This document shows positions 58,232 through 64,000 of a DNA stretch of 64,000 nt, one piece after another (the stretch's first letter is position 1; every line of letters starts with the position of its first letter). Made by a program: the position numbers and the translations under genes. The DNA is from Aldehydirespirator sp965116665 (GTDB lineage: Bacteria; Actinomycetota; Acidimicrobiia; Acidimicrobiales; Aldehydirespiratoraceae). Location: the NCBI GenBank assembly GCA_965116665.1, contig OZ220709.1, forward strand, positions 2,852,001 to 2,916,000, in the 5' to 3' direction. Below the pieces are notes generated by a model, which searched no databases, was not told the DNA's origin, and saw nothing but the letters and a program-made list of their open reading frames with translations.

Positions 58232-58818
58232 CCGTCGCACCTGCAGACGTTGGTGGCCCTGGCGATCCTGCGGTCTCAGACGCGCAGGCCGCGGTGCTGG
58301 CCCGCTACGACGACCTGGCCGGGCTGCTGTCCGGGATGGACGGTCGCCCGCAGGCCGACCCGGACCTGTCGGCCGCGGCCTCGGCCGCGCTGCTGCACGA
58401 GGCCCGGCTGCTGGATGCCGGCCGCTTCGAGGACTGGCTGGCCGGCTGGACCGACGACGCGGTGCTGTGGGTGCCGCTGTCGGTACCCGCGCATCCCGGC
58501 ACCGACCAGTCGCTGCTGCTGGACGATCGGCGGCGCCTGGCCGAGCGGGTCGAGTGGCGGCTCGACCCGACGGCCTGGGGCCAGCAGCCGCCGTCGCGCA
58601 CAACCCGCATCGTGGGCGGAGTCGAGGCCTGGGCCACACCAGCCGGCCTCGTCACCCGGTCCACCGTGCTGATCGACGAGCATCGCCACGGCCGCCAGCA
58701 GCAGCTCGCCGGGTACCAGATCCAAGAGCTCACTGGCGACGACTATCGCCGTCGCACCAAGATCCTGATCATTCCCGCGCTCGCCACGGGCGTCCGCAAT
58801 CCGAGCTTTCTCCTGTGA
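58228..58818 (+). CDS. Aromatic-ring-hydroxylating dioxygenase beta subunit
   Basis: 196 residues, the normal small-subunit size. LLHEARLLDAGRFEDWLAGW and VLWVPLSVPAHPG are family hallmarks, with RLAERVEWRLDPTAW and PPSRTTRIVGGVEAW also conserved. It stabilises the alpha subunit and does not hold cofactor. ATG overlaps the permease stop (ATGA). Unusually, the beta gene precedes alpha; in most operons alpha comes first. Confidence 0.88.
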   Translation: MTVAPADVGGPGDPAVSDAQAAVLARYDDLAGLLSGMDGRPQADPDLSAAASAALLHEARLLDAGRFEDWLAGWTDDAVLWVPLSVPAHPGTDQSLLLDDRRRLAERVEWRLDPTAWGQQPPSRTTRIVGGVEAWATPAGLVTRSTVLIDEHRHGRQQQLAGYQIQELTGDDYRRRTKILIIPALATGVRNPSFLL

Positions 58819-58830
58819 GAGGGGGTGCCC

Positions 58831-60114
58831 GTGACCGCCGCTGACTTCGATCCCTCGACCGCTGACTTCGCCCAACTGGTACAGCCCCATCGGGTGCACC
58901 GCCGCATCTACACCGACCCGGCGATCTTCGAGGTGGAGATGACCCGGGTGTTCGCCGCGTCCTGGTGCTACGTGGGCCATGAGAGCGAGATCCCCGACGC
59001 GGGCGACTACCGCACCACCACGCTGGGCCTGAGGCCGGTGCTGATGACCAGGGGCCGCGACGGCGCGGTGAACGTGCTCCTGAACCGGTGCGCGCACCGG
59101 GGCACCGTGCTGGCCGCGGAGGCAAGCGGCTGCGCCAAGCGGTTCGTCTGCCCCTACCACGGCTGGACCTACACGCCCGACGGGCAGCTGGTGGCCATCC
59201 CGTTCCCCGCCGACCACCCCACCGAGGACTACTCGACACTCTCGCTGGGACGCTTGGAGACAGCCACTTACCGGGGCTTCGTGTTCGCCACCCTCAACGC
59301 GGAGCCGGAGCCGCTCGACTCCTGGCTGGGTGAGGCCGCGGAGGCGTTCGACACGATCATCGACCGCCATCCCGGGGGCGAGTTGGCGGTGATGGGCTCG
59401 CCGCAGCTGCTGGAGTTCGCGGGGAACTGGAAGCTGTCGTGGGACAACGCGGCCGACGGCCTGCACGCCACCTTCGCCCACCACTCCTACAACACGCTGG
59501 GTTCCACCGTCGACGTGGAGACGGTGCTGGCCCGCGACCCCGGGGCGACCCCGATGGTGTCCAAGGCCTTGCGCAACGGCCACATGGTGGTGGACCAGCG
59601 CCCGGGTATACCCCAGGGGCCGTGGGCCACCATGCGCGACGTTCCCTTCCGGGAGCCGCTGGAGTCGGCGCTGGTGGATGCGGGAGCCACCGAGCTGCTC
59701 GACTTGGCCACTGGCAGCATGCTGAACCTGTCGCTGTTCCCGAACTTGATCTTCGTCGGCAACCAGCTGCTGGTGGTCGAGCCGGTGGCGGTGGACCGGA
59801 CCCGGCTGAACCTCTGGCTCACGTCCGCGCCGGGCGCGCCGCCGGAGATCGACCTGCTGCGGCTCAGGGCCGACGAGGACTTCGTGAACTTCGGCACCCC
59901 CGACGACCTCGACATGTTCGAGCGGGTCCAGCGGGGCCTACAGGTACCGGAGATGGAGTGGATCGACATGAGCCGGGGCCTGACCGGCGACAGCGCCACC
60001 GACGGCATCGACGGCACGATCTGCGGCCCGATCACCTCCGAGGCTCCCCAGCGGCGCTACCTGGCCCACTACGCCAAGCTGATGACGACACCGGCGGCGA
60101 CTCGTGCCCGCTGA
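58831..60114 (+). CDS. Aromatic-ring-hydroxylating dioxygenase alpha subunit (Rieske oxygenase)
   Basis: 427 residues. Rieske centre: NRCAHRGT (Cys87, His89) and CPYHGWTY (Cys107, His110). The mononuclear iron site has the form DNAADGLHATFAHH with Asp209, His212 and His217. NFGTPDDLDMFERVQRG supplies the third, carboxylate ligand near the C-terminus. The enzyme inserts O2 into an aromatic or similar ring. GTG 58831 is preferred over GTG 58825 because GAGAGGGGG sits at proper spacing. No ferredoxin or reductase gene lies in the operon; electrons must come from elsewhere. Confidence 0.92.
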   Translation: MTAADFDPSTADFAQLVQPHRVHRRIYTDPAIFEVEMTRVFAASWCYVGHESEIPDAGDYRTTTLGLRPVLMTRGRDGAVNVLLNRCAHRGTVLAAEASGCAKRFVCPYHGWTYTPDGQLVAIPFPADHPTEDYSTLSLGRLETATYRGFVFATLNAEPEPLDSWLGEAAEAFDTIIDRHPGGELAVMGSPQLLEFAGNWKLSWDNAADGLHATFAHHSYNTLGSTVDVETVLARDPGATPMVSKALRNGHMVVDQRPGIPQGPWATMRDVPFREPLESALVDAGATELLDLATGSMLNLSLFPNLIFVGNQLLVVEPVAVDRTRLNLWLTSAPGAPPEIDLLRLRADEDFVNFGTPDDLDMFERVQRGLQVPEMEWIDMSRGLTGDSATDGIDGTICGPITSEAPQRRYLAHYAKLMTTPAATRAR

Positions 60115-60922
60115 CTCTGAAGCCCTGGTGGCGACCGAGCGAAGAACCACCTTCCAGTCGCAGGGCGCGGTGGTGATCCCCGGCCTGATGGACAGGGGCT
60201 GGTGCGAGCGCCTCCAAGCCGCCATCGCGCGCTGCCAGGCCAGCCCCAGCCAGTTCTACGGAGTGCTGTCCCCGCCGGGGGAGCTGAAGGTGGACAGCGA
60301 CCTGTTCCGTTGGTTCGACGATGCGGACATCGCCGAGGCGACCCGCTCCTCGGCGCTGCCCGCACTGGGCGCGGAACTCTGCGGCGCCGACGCCGCGGTG
60401 CTGATCGAGGACCAGTGGTTCTGCTCGGAGCCCGGCGCCGTGTCGCGCAGCCCGTGGCATCAGGACCACCCGTACTACAACCTGGACCGGCCCTTCGTCA
60501 CGATCTGGGTCACCCTCGACGATGTGACCGCCGACGCCGCGCTGCGGGTCGTGGAGGGCTCCCACGCCACCGGCATCACTTACGCCCCCATCGAGTTCTC
60601 GTCCTCGACCACCACCATCGGCGGTGCCTCTGAGCTGGAGCCGGTGCCCGACGTGGACGCCGACCCCGAGCGCTTCCCGGTCACCACTTGGGACCTCAAG
60701 GCCGGCGACGCGGTGGCCATCGACTCCCGGATGCTGCACTCGACCGGCATCCGCGAGGTGGCCGAGCGGCCCTTCCGGCGGCTGTCGACGCGGTATGCCC
60801 ACCCCGACACCCGCTACCTCGACCTGGGAGAGCAGGCCGCGGTGTTCTGGAGGATGCTGCCCCACGGACTGAGCACAGGCGACCTGGTCGCCAGCGAGGT
60901 CTTCCCCCTCATCGAGCCCTGA
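60104..60922 (+). CDS. Phytanoyl-CoA dioxygenase (PhyH) family protein
   Basis: 272 residues. SPWHQDHPYYN gives the H-x-D iron ligands. MLHSTGIREVAERPFRRLSTRY supplies the distal His and the 2-oxoglutarate Arg. AALRVVEGSHATGI is the conserved turn. A second Fe(II) oxygenase in the same operon as the Rieske enzyme, overlapping the alpha gene by 11 bp. It may hydroxylate the same compound or its product. Confidence 0.85.
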   Translation: MPADSEALVATERRTTFQSQGAVVIPGLMDRGWCERLQAAIARCQASPSQFYGVLSPPGELKVDSDLFRWFDDADIAEATRSSALPALGAELCGADAAVLIEDQWFCSEPGAVSRSPWHQDHPYYNLDRPFVTIWVTLDDVTADAALRVVEGSHATGITYAPIEFSSSTTTIGGASELEPVPDVDADPERFPVTTWDLKAGDAVAIDSRMLHSTGIREVAERPFRRLSTRYAHPDTRYLDLGEQAAVFWRMLPHGLSTGDLVASEVFPLIEP

Positions 60923-61061
60923 ATCGACGGCCGAGGCCAATACATCCGAGCCTGGAAACAGGATGACGGCTCGCTCCATTTCGAACGGCTCGGTGACACG
61001 CCCAGTCCCCCTCCCCCCAACAGCGGCCGCGCCGGCGGCCCCGACCCATCAAGGAATCGAC

Positions 61062-61199
61062 ATGTCCGACACCCACAGCACCTCGTCTAACCGGCTGCAA
61101 CCTCGGCGGCTGGGTTGGCTAGCGGCGGCGGCAATCGGCGTGGCCGTCACGATCGCATCGGTGATCGTCAGGTCCGGAGTCCGGAACGGCGCCCACTAG
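61062..61199 (+). CDS. Small predicted membrane protein (45 aa)
   Basis: ATG 61062 has AAGGA six bases upstream. The product MSDTHSTSSNRLQPRRLGWL continues into AAAAIGVAVTIASVIV, one likely membrane span, with positively charged residues on both sides. No family recognised. It is downstream of the PhyH gene by 139 bp and may be part of that operon or independent. Confidence 0.4.
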   Translation: MSDTHSTSSNRLQPRRLGWLAAAAIGVAVTIASVIVRSGVRNGAH

Positions 61200-61248
61200 T
61201 CGAGCCAACCGATGCCGAGCGCCGCAGCCGAGGGGCCGCGGCGAGGAA

Positions 61249-61407
61249 TCAGTCGAGGAGTCCCTCGGCTGCGGCCTTGCGGAGGCCTTGGGTCCGGTCG
61301 GGCACCCCGAAGCGATGGGCCTCCGCGATGGCCCTCGCCCCACCCGCGACCCGCCCGCAAGCCAGGTGCACCCGGGCCGCAACCCTGCTCCTCCTCCCGT
61401 CGGACAT
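61249..61407 (-). CDS. Hypothetical small protein (52 aa)
   Basis: MSDGRRSRVAARVHLACG to FGVPDRTQGLRKAAAEGLLD. Codon use is GC-rich at third positions, as in real genes here. It follows the XRE-cupin gene on the same strand by 33 bp and is in the same reading frame after that gene's stop. No family recognised and no clear ribosome site; it could be a chance frame. Confidence 0.3.
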   Translation of the reverse strand: MSDGRRSRVAARVHLACGRVAGGARAIAEAHRFGVPDRTQGLRKAAAEGLLD

Positions 61408-61440
61408 CACGCGAGATCCCTGATCCGCATTCGCAGGAAC

Positions 61441-62046
61441 TCAGCCGGGAGCCGAGACGTGCACGAAGCGGGTCGTCTCGGCGCCCAGGTGGTGCCAGCG
61501 GTGACGGGTGGCTGTCGAGTAGATCATCGTGTCGCCCGCAGCCAAGCGATGGGTGACGATGTGGCCGTCGCCGCCGTCGAGGTCGACGGCGAGCGTGCCC
61601 TGGGTGACGTGGATCATCTCCCGGCCCTCCGATGAGAAGAATCCGCCCAGACGCGAGCCGGGCTCGACCACGTACTCGGCCGCGCTGAAGGGCTCTTCCA
61701 GGCCGGTCAGCTGGCGGCGGAACGCGGTCTGGCGGGCATCGGTGATGTCGTAGCGCTGGCCCTCGTCGCGTCCGGTGACCACCACGTCAGCCGAGACCGG
61801 GCCGGCCAGCAGGCGCTCGGGCGTGGTCTCGAGCACGCCGGCGATGGCGAACAACGATGTCAGGCTGGGGGCGGCGAAACTGGTCTCCACCTGGCTGAGG
61901 AACGGAACCGACAGGCCGGCCCGGTCAGCGACCTGGCTCAGCGTAAGGCCCAGTTGGTTGCGGCGGCTGCGCACGGCCTGGCCCAGTTCCTCCAGGGCGC
62001 GAGTGCTGTGGTCTCGGCGGGGCTGGGGTTGGGCGGTGGCGGCCAT
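61441..62046 (-). CDS. XRE-family regulator with C-terminal cupin domain
   Basis: 201 residues. HTH at about 18-75 (ELGQAVRSRRNQLGLTLSQV, GLSVPFLSQVETSFAAPSL) and a cupin sensor at about 115-200 (YVVEPGSRLGGFFSSEGREM, TRHRWHHLGAETTRFVHVSA). This architecture senses a small molecule and controls catabolic genes. It ends a three-gene operon with an enolase-superfamily enzyme and an aldo/keto reductase, so it probably regulates them. ATG 62046; 20 bp after the preceding gene's stop. Confidence 0.9.
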   Translation of the reverse strand: MAATAQPQPRRDHSTRALEELGQAVRSRRNQLGLTLSQVADRAGLSVPFLSQVETSFAAPSLTSLFAIAGVLETTPERLLAGPVSADVVVTGRDEGQRYDITDARQTAFRRQLTGLEEPFSAAEYVVEPGSRLGGFFSSEGREMIHVTQGTLAVDLDGGDGHIVTHRLAAGDTMIYSTATRHRWHHLGAETTRFVHVSAPG

Positions 62047-62066
62047 CGGTCGGAGACTAATGGGCG

Positions 62067-63269
62067 TTATCCGGGCCCATCAGCCGTCGGAGGGCCCGCG
62101 CCGGCCGCGGTGCGGCCCGACTCGTGCTCGGGGAACAGCTCCGCGTAGGTGTCGCCCTCGCGGTAGGGGTGAGCGGCCAGCTTCTGCTCGTCCACGTCGA
62201 CGCCGAGGCCCGGCCCGGTCGGGGCAGTGATGTGCCCCCCGCCCAGGTCGGTGAGGGCCAAGCCCGGATTGTGGCCGATGTCGGTGATCATCGGCTGGTG
62301 CGGGTCGATGTCGTACTCGCACAGCCTCACCCTGGCCGCAGTAGCCCAGTGCAGGTTGGCGGCCAATCCCACCACCGTCGGTCCCCCGACGTGGGGGATG
62401 ACCTCGATTGAGGACCGGGCCGCGATGCCGGCGATCTCCAGGCAGTTGAGGATCCCGCCGGTGAGCGTGGCGTCGGGCTCGAAGACCCGGGCCGCGTCGC
62501 GGCGGGCCAGTTCGGCATACATGCGGGGCGAGTAGACCCGCTCCCCCACCGCCACCCGGATCGGCGAGTTGTGCTGAAGCCTCTCCAGGCCCTCGATCTG
62601 GTACTGGGGCACGGGCTCCTCGAAGAAATGGATGCTGTAGGGAGCGATCCGGCGGCACAGCTCTATGGCCGAGTCCGGGTCGTGGAACCAGTACGAGTCG
62701 ACTCCCATCAACTTGCCGGCGCCGATGTGCTCACGCACCGTGGCCACGGCCTCCTCGTCGCCGTCGATCGTGCGACCCAGGCGCACCTTGACACCTGCGA
62801 ACCCCAGGTCCATGCACTGATCGAAGTAGTGGGCGTGCCACTGGGCACTCTCCTCGAACATCGTCGTGCCCGTGCCGTACAGCGGGATCTCATGGGCGCG
62901 GCCGCCCAGTAGCTGGTGCACGGGCGCACCCAGGGTCTTGCCGAGGATGTCCCACAGGGCGATCTCGATCGCGCCGATGGTCTGGCTGGAGAGGCCCTCC
63001 CAGCCGAGATAGCCGTCGAGGGCCACCTGAAGGTCGGCGATGCGGTCACGGATGGCCAGAGGGTCCCGTCCTTCCAGATGCCGCGAGCACACATCGTCGA
63101 CCGCGGCCCGGAACACCGTCGGGTAGGAGTGCCCCCAGTTGGTGGACGACTCGCCCCAGCCGACGGTTCCGTCGTCGGTCTCGATGCGCACCAGAGCGAA
63201 GCTGCGCTCCATGTCGGGGTCGATCTTGCGGTAGCCGGCCAGCACGGCCCGCACATTCTCGATTCTCAT
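62067..63269 (-). CDS. Mandelate racemase/muconate lactonizing-type enolase superfamily enzyme (sugar acid dehydratase-like)
   Basis: 400 residues. Metal ligands Asp191 (GVDSYW), Glu217 (FFEEP) and Glu243 (VGERV). Base residues Lys161 in GVKVRLG and the His293 (IPHVGG)/Asp266 (FEPDATLTGG) dyad mark the mandelate-racemase subgroup, which includes many aldonate dehydratases. With the neighbouring D-threo-aldose dehydrogenase-like gene, dehydration of a sugar acid such as fuconate is the most economical reading. ATG 63269 has GGGAGCG upstream. Confidence 0.85.
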   Translation of the reverse strand: MRIENVRAVLAGYRKIDPDMERSFALVRIETDDGTVGWGESSTNWGHSYPTVFRAAVDDVCSRHLEGRDPLAIRDRIADLQVALDGYLGWEGLSSQTIGAIEIALWDILGKTLGAPVHQLLGGRAHEIPLYGTGTTMFEESAQWHAHYFDQCMDLGFAGVKVRLGRTIDGDEEAVATVREHIGAGKLMGVDSYWFHDPDSAIELCRRIAPYSIHFFEEPVPQYQIEGLERLQHNSPIRVAVGERVYSPRMYAELARRDAARVFEPDATLTGGILNCLEIAGIAARSSIEVIPHVGGPTVVGLAANLHWATAARVRLCEYDIDPHQPMITDIGHNPGLALTDLGGGHITAPTGPGLGVDVDEQKLAAHPYREGDTYAELFPEHESGRTAAGAGPPTADGPG

Positions 63270-63282
63270 GGGTGTCGCTCCC

Positions 63283-64000
63283 TCATACTTGCATTTCCAT
63301 TCCGTGCAGCTCCAGCCACAGCTCGCCGGGCACCGGTGTGCTCAGCGCGTCGAGATTCTCGTCCACCTCGGCCGGCGCGGCCATCCCGACCACCACTGAG
63401 GACACGGCTGGGTTGGTGAGAGGGAAGCTCACCGCCGCCGCCCGCAGGGTGACGCCATGGCGCTGGCAGATCGCGTCGATGGACGCCGCCCGAGCAAGGG
63501 TCTCACCCGATGCAGGACCGTAGTCGTACCAGGAGCCAGCCTGGGGTCGGGCCAGCACCCCGCTGTTGAAGACGCCCGCCGCCAGGTACGCCACCCCGCG
63601 CCGGGCGCAGGCGTCTATCAGTCCGGTCGCGGATCGGTCGAGCAGCGTGTAGCGGCCGGCCACTAGCACGCAGTCGAGATCGGCTCGCTCAAGAAAGGCA
63701 GCCGCGGTGGCCACGGAGTTGGTGCCCAGCGACACCGCCCCGATCACGCCCTGCTCGCGCAGCTCCAGCAGCGCCGGATAGGTGCCCTCCAGCGCTTCAT
63801 GAATGTGGTCGTCAGGGTCGTGGATGTGCACGATGTCGACCCGGTCCACGCCGAGACGCTCCAGGCTCGACTCCAGGGATCGCCAGGCCGCGTCGTAGCC
63901 GAAGTCGAAGTGGACGTCGACCGAGCCGCCGGGCTGGCGTGTCAGTAGGCGGCCGGCCTTGGTGGCGATGACCGGACGGGGGAGCTCTGAAGCGGCGGCA
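63283..64000 (-). CDS. Aldo/keto reductase, D-threo-aldose (L-fucose) 1-dehydrogenase-like, C-terminal part
   Basis: 239 residues visible; the N-terminus lies beyond the window. RPVIATKAGRLLTRQPGG has the catalytic-region Lys, SLERLGVDRVDIVHIHDPDD is the family signature, and GRYTLLDRSATGLIDACARR with AGVFNSGVLA is specific to D-threo-aldose/L-fucose dehydrogenases. Oxidises a sugar to its lactone with NAD(P). The tail includes SFPLTNPAVSSVVVGMAAPA. First gene of the operon in this window, 13 bp before the enolase-superfamily gene. Confidence 0.88.
   Translation of the reverse strand, partial: AAASELPRPVIATKAGRLLTRQPGGSVDVHFDFGYDAAWRSLESSLERLGVDRVDIVHIHDPDDHIHEALEGTYPALLELREQGVIGAVSLGTNSVATAAAFLERADLDCVLVAGRYTLLDRSATGLIDACARRGVAYLAAGVFNSGVLARPQAGSWYDYGPASGETLARAASIDAICQRHGVTLRAAAVSFPLTNPAVSSVVVGMAAPAEVDENLDALSTPVPGELWLELHGMEMQV

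Overview
The window is very GC-rich DNA with the look of an actinobacterial chromosome. Two luciferase-like (F420/flavin) oxidoreductases, a PAC2-family protein, a full-length Lhr helicase, a DtxR-type regulator, frequent GTG/TTG starts and an actinobacterial-style leuA leader all point that way. The acidic EEPM/EEPA linker in a binding protein and the many VOC, SDR, phytanoyl-CoA dioxygenase and dimethylformamidase-like genes make a member of the Acidimicrobiia my best guess. This is an inference from gene content, not from a marker gene. I saw no rRNA, tRNA or CRISPR.

Layout. 1-5.5 kb: partial crotonase, luciferase-like enzyme, leuA with promoter, leader peptide and attenuator, PAC2 protein, cupin dioxygenase, SDR. 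5.5-9.7 kb: type III restriction-modification pair (res, mod) with a long inverted repeat before mod. 10-15.5 kb: crotonase, alpha/beta hydrolase with a 26-bp palindrome at its start, and a four-gene ABC exporter operon (two ATPases, two permeases). 15.6-24.9 kb: catabolic cluster with a Rieske-ThDP fusion enzyme, three VOC proteins, a phytanoyl-CoA dioxygenase family enzyme, an Ldh2-type dehydrogenase, a zinc alcohol dehydrogenase and a dimethylformamidase-like protein. 24.9-32.3 kb: branched-chain-amino-acid-type ABC importer (binding protein, fused permease, LivG, LivF) ending in a zinc dehydrogenase, with a divergent double-domain Lrp regulator. 32.3-37.4 kb: two SDRs, then a 2-oxoacid dehydrogenase E1 alpha-beta fusion and E2. 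37.5-43.5 kb: MacB-type ABC ATPase and two large paralogous FtsX-like permeases. 43.5-48.2 kb: a DegT-family protein with His in place of the PLP lysine, then an island with two Fic proteins and possible insertion-sequence debris. 48.2-54.6 kb: Lhr helicase, luciferase-like oxidoreductase, DtxR-like regulator. 54.7-60.9 kb: one operon coding a THI5/NMT1-type importer, a two-subunit Rieske ring-hydroxylating oxygenase and a phytanoyl-CoA dioxygenase family enzyme. 61-64 kb: small ORFs, then an aldose dehydrogenase / enolase-superfamily dehydratase / XRE-cupin regulator operon.

How the genes work together. Most of the window serves uptake and oxidative breakdown of small organic compounds. Two import systems sit directly beside oxidoreductases they probably feed: the liv-type operon with its zinc dehydrogenase and the 15.6-24.9 kb cluster, and the THI5-type operon with its Rieske oxygenase. 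The 2-oxoacid dehydrogenase could take keto acids onward, but no E3 gene is present. The substrates cannot be read from the sequence. The items I consider most worth checking are the Rieske-ThDP fusion, the transporter-oxygenase operon, the Lys-to-His DegT protein, the Fic island with phased direct repeats, and the leuA attenuator.
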